The notes beneath the pieces were generated by a model. The model saw nothing but the letters and a program-made list of their open reading frames with translations. It ran no database searches and was not told where the DNA came from. Of a stretch of DNA of 21,885 nucleotides, positions 1 to 5,914 are shown in pieces. Made by a program: the position numbers and the translations under genes. Where the stretch lies: the NCBI GenBank assembly GCA_016931435.1, contig JAFGET010000092.1, forward strand, positions 1-21,885, in the 5' to 3' direction. How positions within the stretch are numbered: position 1 is the first letter of the stretch; each line of letters opens with the position of its first letter. This DNA is from Candidatus Omnitrophota bacterium (GTDB lineage: Bacteria > Omnitrophota > Gorgyraeia > Gygaellales > Profunditerraquicolaceae).

Positions 1-1653
1 AAGTTGTAATACCTGCTCCTCTACCTGCTTGCGATCGGAAACATCGTTAAAAAAACCGATCATTGCAGGCTTGTCTTCAAATGTAATAGGAGCCGCATAG
101 ATATCGGCATAAAAAAGGCTCCCGTCTTTTCTCCTGATTAAAACGTCTGTGACCGCTTCGGATTCCCCGCTGCGTAATTTCTCAAAATGCGAGTCCACCT
201 TGCTTATCGCTTCATCAGGATGGATATCCCTTACTGATGAACCTATTACTTCCTCTTGGCTCATTTTTAGCATTTTGCACATCCTGGGATTAACCGCAAG
301 GAATTTTCTCGTCTCTTTATCAGCAATGATTATGCCAACGCTGGCATTGTTAAATAAATCGTGGTATAAGCGCTCGCTCTTGATGAGCAGCTGTTGCTCG
401 CTCTTACGTTTAGTTATATCTCTGACTAGCGAACATAGGCCCAGGAAATTTCCTTCCTTATCCTGCAGTTTCCATGTCCTTAATGAAACAGGGACAGCCG
501 TTTTATCTTTTTTAATATATTCCTTCTCGAATTCATCGGAATAACCTATCTCCATCACTTTTTTTATCATTTCTTTGTTCGCGGCATGCCACTTTTCGGG
601 AGTAAGTTCCAAAAAAGTGATCTTCTTAAGCTCTTCTTTTGAATACCCCAAAAGATCAACGTACGCCTGGTTACAGTCAATTATATGCCCTTGGGTATCA
701 CTAATCGCGATAGCATCGATCGAAGAATTAAAAAGCGTCTTGAATCTTTCCTCCTGCTCCCGTAATGTTTCCTGCACTTTCCTTTGCTCGGTAATATCCT
801 GTCCGATGGATATAATCGCCACAACCCTGCCGTCGTTGTCCTTGAGCGCCTTATCACACCAGTCTATAAAGCGTAGTTCATGGCCCTTGGTGATAATGGG
901 ATTGACATTGCCGCGAGTTTGGATATCACTTAATGTTCTTTTAAAAATTTCGCGGTTCTTCTGACGGTCACAACTTGGCAAAAACGTATCAAACCAGTCC
1001 TTCCCCTTTACTTCCTGGAGGCTGTATCCGCAGACCTCTTCCATGTAATTATTAAAACTGACGATCCTGCCTTCCGGATCCAAAACAAGGATAATAGCCT
1101 GAGCCGTGCCGATGATACTTTCTGAAAAACGTTTTTCATTAAGCAGCGCTTCTTCCGCTTTAATACGCTCAGTAATATCTTCAATGGAGCTGACTATCCC
1201 GCTAAAATTCCCCTCCTTGCCCCACAATGGAGAAGCATTGATGGAAAGAAAGATTCTTTTTCCTCCGGGCCACTCTATAGCGTGATGTACGTCAAAAACC
1301 GGTTTTCCGGTTTCTCTGACCAGGTTAAAAGGAAGCTTCTCATCGGGAAATGGATTCCCTTTAAAATCTGTTATCTTCCAATCCGGGGCGTTAAAATTTC
1401 TACTGATTATTCTTTCTTTTGTCAATCCCAACGTCTTCTCTGCCTGGGTATTGGCGTAGATGATCTCGCCCTTAGCATTTACGACGGTAATACAGACAGG
1501 GCTTATCTCCATGATATTTTTCACCAGGTGATGCTCACTTTTAAGCACCTCCTCCATCTGCTCTTTTTGTAAAGAGCCGACATCAAGAAGATCAAAAAAG
1601 GGCCCAGCCTTTCTCTTCTTCATTCTGGCTTTTACTTTATTGACTATGCCCAT
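1..1653 (-). CDS. Multi-PAS sensor protein, C-terminus beyond the window
   Basis: The frame is open from an ATG at 1653 to base 1, giving 551 residues with no stop, so the 3' part lies outside the window. An in-frame stop lies upstream and a GGGAGG stretch sits about 11 nt before the ATG, which supports this start. Four PAS domains follow each other at about residues 40-165, 172-292, 300-418 and 425-545, each ending in a typical PAC signature such as EDITER, QDITEQRK, RDITKRKSEQ and NDVSDRKQ. No transmembrane segment is visible, so the visible part should be cytoplasmic. PAS domains bind small ligands or cofactors and pass a signal to an output domain. The output (histidine kinase, GGDEF or other) is not in view. 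It lies about 50 bp downstream of the CsgG-like gene with no terminator seen, so the two may be cotranscribed. Confidence 0.88.
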   Translation of the reverse strand, partial: MGIVNKVKARMKKRKAGPFFDLLDVGSLQKEQMEEVLKSEHHLVKNIMEISPVCITVVNAKGEIIYANTQAEKTLGLTKERIISRNFNAPDWKITDFKGNPFPDEKLPFNLVRETGKPVFDVHHAIEWPGGKRIFLSINASPLWGKEGNFSGIVSSIEDITERIKAEEALLNEKRFSESIIGTAQAIILVLDPEGRIVSFNNYMEEVCGYSLQEVKGKDWFDTFLPSCDRQKNREIFKRTLSDIQTRGNVNPIITKGHELRFIDWCDKALKDNDGRVVAIISIGQDITEQRKVQETLREQEERFKTLFNSSIDAIAISDTQGHIIDCNQAYVDLLGYSKEELKKITFLELTPEKWHAANKEMIKKVMEIGYSDEFEKEYIKKDKTAVPVSLRTWKLQDKEGNFLGLCSLVRDITKRKSEQQLLIKSERLYHDLFNNASVGIIIADKETRKFLAVNPRMCKMLKMSQEEVIGSSVRDIHPDEAISKVDSHFEKLRSGESEAVTDVLIRRKDGSLFYADIYAAPITFEDKPAMIGFFNDVSDRKQVEEQVLQL

Positions 1654-1701
1654 CCCTTGTGGCGCCTCCCTTGGAAAATAAACCTGCCAGTACGCCTAAA
1701 A

Positions 1702-2433
1702 TCAATACTTATAATAATCCGCGGGGATGACCTGTGAAATATACTTTACGGCTTCGATGATACAGACACGGATGGCCTTTTCCGTTGGCGTATTGGCGTA
1801 ACCGGATAACCCCGCGCCCAATCCCCAGCTGCCTAAAAAACCTATGCCTATCCCTCCGGCGATATCCGAAGCGCTTCCCTGCACGCGCGTAGCCGCTAAA
1901 ACTTCGGACGTGGAAGTATCGACTATCCTTATATCCAGCGCCATGTGCGCTTTATTTAAAGCCCCTCCCAACATCCCTCCGAGAATACCTTTACCTACGC
2001 CCCCGCCCCCTCCGATACCGGCCTTTCCTCCGGAAGCATGAGGTTCGAATTCAGTAACCGCCGCGGTTATAATGATATCGGCGGTCTTTATCTTCCCTCT
2101 TTGCGCGCCGCCGGCGCCTTGTTCAGCCGCGCCTGAGGCAGCCAACTCCTGTTCCTGCATGGCTGCCTTAAGTACCTGCCTCTCTAAAACGCGGAAACGG
2201 TTTGAATTCATAAGCGCGGTGATGAGCATTTCGCGCAGGCCTGTCCCGATCTCATAAGTAGCCTTAGCTGCCTTGACCTCAAAATCAGCTACGGCAATGC
2301 GCGCCTTAGGCCCGGAATAAGGCGGCATAGCAGAAGTCCCCGCGTTATTATCCACTTGAGCGCTAGGCTGCAGGGAAAAACCGGGGACGGCTAAAGCCGA
2401 TACAAAGGCTAAAATCATCACAATTTTTTTCAT
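1702..2433 (-). CDS. CsgG/HfaB-family secreted protein
   Basis: This is a 243-residue protein. I chose the ATG at 2433 because AAAGGAGC lies just upstream and the N-terminus becomes a clear signal peptide (MKKIVMILAFVSALAVPGFS); an in-frame ATG at 2475 would extend into the previous gene. The core matches the CsgG family: RIAVADFEV near 45-53, GLREMLITALMNSNRFRVLER near 65-85, a GKIKTADIIITAAVTEFE-type strand near 113-130, and ALDIRIVDTSTSEVLA near 165-180. Two glycine-rich segments (about 135-159 and 192-211) occupy the places where CsgG has its two transmembrane hairpins. Unlike CsgG, no lipobox cysteine follows the signal peptide. No curli subunit genes are nearby, so a curlin-export role is not supported. 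A periplasmic or outer-membrane role is inference. Confidence 0.8.
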   Translation of the reverse strand: MKKIVMILAFVSALAVPGFSLQPSAQVDNNAGTSAMPPYSGPKARIAVADFEVKAAKATYEIGTGLREMLITALMNSNRFRVLERQVLKAAMQEQELAASGAAEQGAGGAQRGKIKTADIIITAAVTEFEPHASGGKAGIGGGGGVGKGILGGMLGGALNKAHMALDIRIVDTSTSEVLAATRVQGSASDIAGGIGIGFLGSWGLGAGLSGYANTPTEKAIRVCIIEAVKYISQVIPADYYKY

Positions 2434-2446
2434 CCTTGCTCCTTTT

Positions 2447-2854
2447 CTAAAATACTTCTGCCTGCGGTCTTTCACGCAGCTTTTTCTTTTCTGAATTCCT
2501 GCGCTTTGCCTCCAATACTTTTAATTTTGCCCGCTTAGACCTTTTTCGTTTTTGCCTGCGGATCTTCTCGATGCGTCTTCTTTCCTCGGAAAACTCCCCC
2601 AGTATTTTCGCTTCTATCTTTTTAAGAAGCATCTTTCTGGCGAAAAAACGATTCAAGGCCTGATATCGTTCCTTGTGGCATTTTACCTCGATACCGGTAG
2701 GAATATGGCGAAGGTAGACGCATGTTGAGACCTTGTTTACATTCTGCCCGCCCGGGCCGCTCGAACGGATGAATCTCTCAAGAATATCCTCCTTACGCAC
2801 TCCGAGCTTTACCATCAAGCTCTCTAATTCCGCTTCCTTTTCTATACTAACCAT
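2447..2854 (-). CDS. ArfB-like peptide chain release factor domain protein
   Basis: A 135-residue protein consisting of the release-factor peptidyl-hydrolase domain only. It carries the signature SSGPGGQNVNKVST with the catalytic GGQ at residues 35-37, followed by VYLRHIPTGIEVKC, and ends in a long Lys/Arg-rich tail (about 96-131). It lacks the domains with which RF1/RF2 read stop codons. This layout is shared by ArfB (YaeJ) and mitochondrial ICT1, which insert a basic tail into the mRNA channel of stalled ribosomes and release the nascent chain. A ribosome-rescue role is therefore likely, though some family members are uncharacterised. The start ATG at 2854 has only a weak ribosome-binding site. 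It ends 13 bp before the CsgG-like gene. Confidence 0.85.
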   Translation of the reverse strand: MVSIEKEAELESLMVKLGVRKEDILERFIRSSGPGGQNVNKVSTCVYLRHIPTGIEVKCHKERYQALNRFFARKMLLKKIEAKILGEFSEERRRIEKIRRQKRKRSKRAKLKVLEAKRRNSEKKKLRERPQAEVF

Positions 2855-2888
2855 TTGTCATCTTATAATAAAGCCTGCTGACTAAAGA

Positions 2889-2923
2889 GGGCCGGAATCA
2901 TCTTAAACAATCCATACCGGCCC
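2889..2923 (-). other. GC-rich hairpin between two genes
   Basis: A perfect 7-bp stem GGGCCGG/CCGGCCC (2889-2895 with 2917-2923) encloses a 21-nt loop. It lies between the 59-aa gene and the release-factor gene. On the minus strand it is followed by TCTTTAG, too short a U-run for a convincing terminator. It may be a weak terminator, an RNA-processing site or a translational barrier. Confidence 0.35.
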
Positions 2924-2941
2924 GTCCTTATAATCCTGTCT

Positions 2942-3121
2942 CTATTTTTTTTCCAACAGCTTAGACAGGATCGCCAGCAAAAATGCGGTGTTAGCGAACA
3001 ATACTACCGTGGTTATCCTGATGTAAGCCACCCTGGCCGGATTCCCCAGGAACCTGCCCACTAAAGCAAGGAGCAATAATATTATACCTAATGTCGCAAG
3101 AAGTTCCGGTATTTTCTTCAT
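2942..3121 (-). CDS. Small 59-aa two-helix membrane protein, unknown function
   Basis: This short gene encodes 59 residues from ATG 3121 to TAG 2942. A strong Shine-Dalgarno (GAGGAGG, with GGAGG at 3127-3131) lies 5 nt before the ATG, the best initiation signal in this part of the window. The protein begins MKKIPELLATLGIILLLLAL, has a first hydrophobic helix at about residues 7-24, a short polar turn with GNPAR, a second helix at about 37-53 and a Lys-rich end (LLEKK). It is thus a predicted helical-hairpin inner-membrane protein. I do not recognise the family. It is the first gene after the consensus promoter at 3562-3589, preceded by a long hairpin-rich leader, and could be translationally controlled by the hairpin that abuts its ribosome-binding site (inference). 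Confidence 0.75.
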   Translation of the reverse strand: MKKIPELLATLGIILLLLALVGRFLGNPARVAYIRITTVVLFANTAFLLAILSKLLEKK

Positions 3122-3126
3122 CCCCG

Positions 3127-3168
3127 CCTCCTCAATTAACCCTGACTTACGCAGGGCCAGTTAATTGA
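3127..3168 (-). promoter_or_regulatory. Hairpin abutting the ribosome-binding site of the 59-aa gene
   Basis: On the minus strand a 9-bp stem TCAATTAAC/GTTAATTGA (3132-3140 with 3160-3168) ends exactly one base before GGAGG (3131-3127). Its loop holds an inner stem, CCTG/CAGG. Placement next to the Shine-Dalgarno suggests it could affect ribosome access, but no sequence occluding GGAGG was found. Confidence 0.45.
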
Positions 3169-3250
3169 CCCTTGATGCTATCTCCAGCGAAGTTAAGCAG
3201 CAAGGGTATAACATTGTTACCCTGACTTACGCAGGGCCAGTTAATTGACC
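3139..3250. repeat. Exact 32-bp direct repeat within the hairpin array
   Basis: Bases 3139-3170 and 3219-3250 are identical over 32 bp. The repeat contains the small hairpin CCCTG-acttacg-CAGGG and the 3' arm GTTAATTGA. In the second copy the matching 5' arm is lost, so only the inner hairpin can form. Confidence 0.85.
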
Positions 3251-3395
3251 TCAATTACCTCCAGCTTTTAGCAAAGTAAGGTAATTGATCCTTACTGCGA
3301 TTACTTAAATAGTAAAGCAGTAAGGACATGCTGTCTCCTACAAAGTTAAGCAGCAAGGGTATAACATTGTTACCCTGACTTGCGCAGGGCTAGTT
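3190..3395. repeat. 53-bp direct repeat (two mismatches) linking hairpin modules
   Basis: Bases 3190-3242 and 3343-3395 align over 53 bp with two differences (A/G at 3229/3382 and C/T at 3238/3391). The unit includes the 3' arm of hairpin B, then GGGTATAACATTGTTACCC (able to fold on itself) and the CCCTG/CAGGG hairpin. The two small hairpins share a CCC and so exclude one another. Confidence 0.85.
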
Positions 3396-3480
3396 CAATT
3401 CCCGCTCGTTTTAACGAAACATGGGAATTGACATTTGCTGCAATCTCTCACAAGCTTAGCAGCAAATGTATCTTATACCA

Positions 3481-3520
3481 AAAAAGGCAGTTTCCCTTGT
3501 CTCGCAAAAGATAACTGCCT
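3481..3520 (-). terminator. Rho-independent terminator or attenuator
   Basis: On the minus strand an 8-bp stem AGGCAGTT/AACTGCCT (3520-3513 with 3492-3485) is extended inside by CTTTTG/CAAGGG (two G-U pairs) and is followed directly by a run of Ts (3484-3480). It sits about 80 bp after the CobO-type gene and about 35 bp downstream of the predicted start of the consensus promoter. It could end the upstream operon, end a short RNA, or attenuate transcription into the hairpin array. Confidence 0.75.
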
Positions 3521-3555
3521 GGATTGATCTGCGCTTTTTTTGACCTCATAAGCAC
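3481..3555 (-). ncRNA. Predicted ~75-nt transcript between consensus promoter and terminator
   Basis: If transcription starts about 7 nt after the -10 box (near 3555) and stops at the terminator, the RNA would be about 75 nt. It would fold as a 5' hairpin (GTGCTT with AAGCGC, one G-U pair), a linker AGATCAATCC, and the terminator hairpin. It matches no RNA family I know. An alternative pairing of the A-rich stretch AAAAAAAGCGCAG with the terminator's 3' side CTGCCTTTTTT could act as an antiterminator, making this an attenuation leader rather than a free RNA. Existence as an RNA is inferred from promoter and terminator only. Confidence 0.45.
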
Positions 3556-3561
3556 TTTTTT

Positions 3562-3589
3562 ATTATACCTTCATAAAAACGCTTGTCAA
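3562..3589 (-). promoter_or_regulatory. Consensus sigma-70 promoter
   Basis: On the minus strand a perfect -35 TTGACA (3589-3584) and a perfect -10 TATAAT (3567-3562) are separated by 16 bp. It begins 13 bp after the stop codon of the CobO-type gene and points toward the short transcript, the hairpin array and the 59-aa gene. It is the strongest promoter match in the window. Confidence 0.85.
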
Positions 3590-3602
3590 GGAAATTGACG
3601 GA

Positions 3603-4106
3603 TCAATACTCGATACCTCGACGCGCCTTGACTCCCTTTCTATAATAATGCTTCTTTTCCTTTATATCGCTGACTAAATCCGCCGCTTTTATTATCTCTT
3701 TTGAGGCGCCTCGGCCGGTCAAAATAAGTTCGGTCTTTGAGGGTGACTTTTTAATAATCCCGATAACATCCTGTGGCTTAAGAAGCTTCAGCTTTATGGC
3801 TACGCATATTTCATCCAATATGACCACGTCGTAATATTTTTTAAATATAGCCCTGGCGGCAGACTTTAATCCCCTGGAAGCTTCACGTATGTCTTTTTCT
3901 TGCGCCGGGCGGCGCACAAAACAATCGTTTCCAAACCTCTCTATCTTTATATGCTTAAACTTCTTTAATGACGCCAGTTCGCTACACTTGCCTCCTTTTA
4001 AAAACTGGCAGATATAGACTTTTAGCCCCGCGCCGGCAGCGCGTATAGCAAGGCCTAACGCTGCGGTAGTCTTACCCTTTCCTTTACCGGTATACACCTG
4101 TATCAA
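3603..4106 (-). CDS. cobO: Cob(I)alamin adenosyltransferase, CobO/BtuR type
   Basis: This cytoplasmic enzyme transfers the 5'-deoxyadenosyl group of ATP to cob(I)alamin or cobinamide, making coenzyme B12. From the TTG at 4106 the protein is 167 residues and begins MIQVYTGKGKGKTTAALGLA, where family members normally start; the P-loop GKGKGKTT is at residues 7-14. Further family features are the ICQFLKGG stretch and VVILDEI near residues 97-103. I chose TTG because it overlaps the previous gene's stop as TTGA, implying coupling; an upstream in-frame ATG at 4145 would add 13 residues inside that gene. No other cobalamin-synthesis gene is in the window, so it may serve salvage. It is the last gene of the long run before the terminator at 3481-3520. 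Confidence 0.9.
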   Translation of the reverse strand: MIQVYTGKGKGKTTAALGLAIRAAGAGLKVYICQFLKGGKCSELASLKKFKHIKIERFGNDCFVRRPAQEKDIREASRGLKSAARAIFKKYYDVVILDEICVAIKLKLLKPQDVIGIIKKSPSKTELILTGRGASKEIIKAADLVSDIKEKKHYYRKGVKARRGIEY

Positions 4107-4600
4107 TTTACCACCGCCCTGTAGCCTAAGATACCTAAAGAACAAAGGACTGAAACAATGATCCCGGCAACGACCACACCGGCCAGTATGGAAAGAAAAG
4201 CATACCTGAAGCGGATCTTAAAAAGAGAAGCCGCTACGATCCCGGTCCAGGCACCGGTCACAGGCAAAGGTATCGCCACAAATAAAGCCAGGCCTATAGC
4301 CTCATATTTTTGCACGGTATCAGCCCTTTTCTTTGTCCGCTCAAAAAGCCAATCAAAGAAACGCGCCCATATTTTAAACCTTCTTAGCCAGCCGGAAACC
4401 GGCTCAAGCAAAAAAAGAGCAGGGATAACCGGCAAAGTATTACCTATTACCGAAAGGATAAAGGCCTTCTTGACGGACATGCCGAAAGACAATGCTAGCG
4501 GGATCGCCCCCCTTAATTCGGATATAGGCAATGCCCCCACGATCATAACCACGTATTCTCTGGGGATATTTTTCATCCAATTTAATATCAACTCTAACAT
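4103..4600 (-). CDS. Small multidrug-export family (COG2426) membrane protein
   Basis: A 165-residue integral membrane protein. The ATG at 4600 has AGGTAAGGG just upstream; a longer frame to 4696 would run back through the end of the pcm gene and adds a non-hydrophobic leader, so I reject it. The sequence matches the Sm_multidrug_ex/COG2426 family: MIVGALPISELRGAIPLAL near residues 18-38, ILSVIGNTLPVIPALFLL near 48-65, a basic loop with ARFFDWLFERTKKRA, then ALFVAIPLPVTGAWTG near 104-119 and a C-terminal helix. Four to five membrane segments are likely. The family name comes from early weak evidence; the substrate is unknown. The stop overlaps the TTG of cobO. Confidence 0.85.
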   Translation of the reverse strand: MLELILNWMKNIPREYVVMIVGALPISELRGAIPLALSFGMSVKKAFILSVIGNTLPVIPALFLLEPVSGWLRRFKIWARFFDWLFERTKKRADTVQKYEAIGLALFVAIPLPVTGAWTGIVAASLFKIRFRYAFLSILAGVVVAGIIVSVLCSLGILGYRAVVN

Positions 4601-4619
4601 AACCCTTACCTGTAAACGC

Positions 4620-5261
4620 CTATTGCGGGTAGCCGTATTCGCCAACCAGGGGGACAAAAACGCAACCGCAGATATCTCTGGAATTGATCTTACCATCCTT
4701 TTTTTCTACCAGAGTCAAGACCTGCCCTAAACCCTGCCCTAATGGCAAAATAAGCCTGCCGCCTTCATCCAACTGCTCAAGCAAAGGCGCGGGTATACAA
4801 GGGCTTGCCGCGGTAACCATGATCTTATCGTACGGCGCAAATTCTTCCCACCCCAAGGTCCCGTCGCCTATCTTTAACCGGATGTTGCCGTATCCTAACT
4901 CTTTAAATAGCGCCTGCGCCCTGTTACTTAAAGATGCTAATCTTTCGACACTATAAACCTCTCTGGATAACATCGCTAAAATCGCACACTGGTATCCTGA
5001 ACCTGTACCTATCTCTAAGACCTTATCCGTCGTCTTTAACTCCAAAGACTCCGTCATCAAAGCAACGATATAAGGCTGAGAAATAGTCTGGGATTCTCCG
5101 ATAGGAACGGGAAAATCAGCGTAAGCGTTCATCCCTAACTGCTCGGGTATGAATCTATGCCGCTCTATTTCATAAAAAGCACGCAGGAGGCCTTGAGAAC
5201 TTATTCCCCGGCGGATAAGCTGTTCTTCCACCATGCGCTTTCTTAATGCCGCGTAGTCCAT
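4620..5261 (-). CDS. pcm: Protein-L-isoaspartate O-methyltransferase
   Basis: A 213-residue protein that methylates L-isoaspartyl residues formed by protein ageing, using S-adenosylmethionine, as the first step of their repair. The N-terminus YAALRKRMVEEQLIRRGI, the family signature GESQTISQPYIVALMT (residues 55-70), the SAM-binding motif VLEIGTGSGYQCAILA (81-96) and the late strand GGRLILPLGQ (167-176) are all present and full length. The ATG at 5261 lies 19 bases inside the end of the glycosyltransferase gene. A visible Shine-Dalgarno is lacking, consistent with coupled translation. No surE, a frequent neighbour elsewhere, is in the window. Confidence 0.95.
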   Translation of the reverse strand: MDYAALRKRMVEEQLIRRGISSQGLLRAFYEIERHRFIPEQLGMNAYADFPVPIGESQTISQPYIVALMTESLELKTTDKVLEIGTGSGYQCAILAMLSREVYSVERLASLSNRAQALFKELGYGNIRLKIGDGTLGWEEFAPYDKIMVTAASPCIPAPLLEQLDEGGRLILPLGQGLGQVLTLVEKKDGKINSRDICGCVFVPLVGEYGYPQ

Positions 5262-5914
5262 ATTTCATCAAAAAGAAACCTGATAAAACGCAAAGTATCT
5301 ACGAACGGATTGATCGAGCTCTTGTTGCCCTTATATATTGTCTCGATAGGCACTGATTCTATTTTAAAACCTAAGCGCGAAGCCTTGATCAGGATCTCGG
5401 ATTCGGTCTCATATTTATAGGTATTGAGCCTGACTTTTTCCAATACCTCTTTTTTAATAAGGCGGAAACCGCACTGGCTATCAAAGATCTTCTGGCCTGA
5501 GATCTTTGATATCAGCCACGACATAAACCTATTGGTCAAAATCCTCAGCCAGGGCATATTTTTAGTATGGGACATACGGTTGCCGATCAATATACTGCTT
5601 TTGGAATATTCTGCCAGGCGCATAAAATAAGCCACATCATCAGGCTTATGTTGGCCGTCACCATCCATAGTGATTATGGCGTCAAAATCCCTGCCTAAAG
5701 CATAATCGAACCCTTTCCTTAAGGAATTTCCTTTGCCGGAATTTACCGGGTTCCTTAATACCACAGCACCCTCATCCAGAGAGACCGAAGACGTGCGGTC
5801 GCCCGAGCCGTCATCTATGACTACTGCTTCAAGCCCTTGCACCCGGATACTTTTTACGACTTTGGCGATAGTAGACTCTTCGTTATACGCCGGTATGATA
5901 ACGCATGCCTTCAA
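5243..5914 (-). CDS. Family 2 glycosyltransferase, polyprenyl-phosphate sugar transferase-like
   Basis: A 223-residue GT-A glycosyltransferase without transmembrane segments. From the TTG at 5914 it starts MKACVIIPAYNEESTIAKVV; AGGAGG lies 11 nt upstream and the TTG overlaps the previous stop as TTGA, as at the cobO junction. An ATG at 5944 would add 10 residues. Sugar-nucleotide-binding motifs are VVIDDGSGDRT (31-41) and the DxD-type TMDGDGQHKPDD (82-93). The later DSQCGFRLI and YETESEILIKASRLGFKIESVPIET are typical of dolichyl/undecaprenyl-phosphate mannosyl- or glucosyltransferase-like enzymes. It sits between an LPS-type acyltransferase and pcm, so a role in envelope glycolipid or glycan assembly is likely; the sugar cannot be told. 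Confidence 0.88.
   Translation of the reverse strand: MKACVIIPAYNEESTIAKVVKSIRVQGLEAVVIDDGSGDRTSSVSLDEGAVVLRNPVNSGKGNSLRKGFDYALGRDFDAIITMDGDGQHKPDDVAYFMRLAEYSKSSILIGNRMSHTKNMPWLRILTNRFMSWLISKISGQKIFDSQCGFRLIKKEVLEKVRLNTYKYETESEILIKASRLGFKIESVPIETIYKGNKSSINPFVDTLRFIRFLFDEIWTTRH

Larger units (their letters stand above)
3132..3469 (-). repeat. Array of alternating paired hairpins (three two-hairpin modules)
   Basis: Three modules each contain hairpin A then hairpin B, in plus-strand order. A-stems: TCAATTAAC/GTTAATTGA (3132-3140/3160-3168), TCAATTACC/GGTAATTGA (3251-3259/3280-3288), TCAATTCCC/GGGAATTGA (3395-3403/3423-3431). B-stems: CCTTGATGCT/AGCAGCAAGG (3170-3179/3196-3205, one mismatch), TCCTTACTGC/GCAGTAAGGA (3289-3298/3317-3326), ACATTTGCTGC/GCAGCAAATGT (3431-3441/3459-3469). 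A fourth, degenerate B-like copy spans 3327-3358. A-loops are 19-20 nt and each holds an inner stem; most B-loops keep a TCTC...AAGTTA core. Stems vary between copies yet stay paired. The strand is given as minus because flanking genes and the promoter are minus. No coding frame of note was found here. Confidence 0.8.

Noticed and set aside
149..964. Plus-strand reading frames at the window start
   Set aside because: They are opposite-strand shadows of the multi-PAS gene, whose minus frame is open over 551 codons with four recognisable PAS domains.
2434..2475. Longer N-terminus for the CsgG-like protein
   Set aside because: It overlaps the release-factor gene, adds a basic stretch before a good signal peptide, and the ATG at 2433 has a proper ribosome-binding site.
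3132..3469. CRISPR array
   Set aside because: Repeats are palindromic with changing stem sequence, irregular spacing (119 and 144 bp between A hairpins) and no unique spacers of constant length; no cas genes are present.
3132..3469. Integron attC sites or retron msr/msd
   Set aside because: The arms do not fit the RYYYAAC/GTTRRRY attC core, and no integrase, cassette genes or reverse transcriptase lies nearby.
3448..3549. 33-codon leader peptide starting ATG-AGG-TCA on the minus strand
   Set aside because: It has no Shine-Dalgarno, reads through the terminator stem and shows no run of regulatory codons.
4601..4696. Longer frame for the small-multidrug-export gene
   Set aside because: The extension lies inside the end of pcm, and the ATG at 4600 has a good ribosome-binding site directly before a typical family N-terminus.
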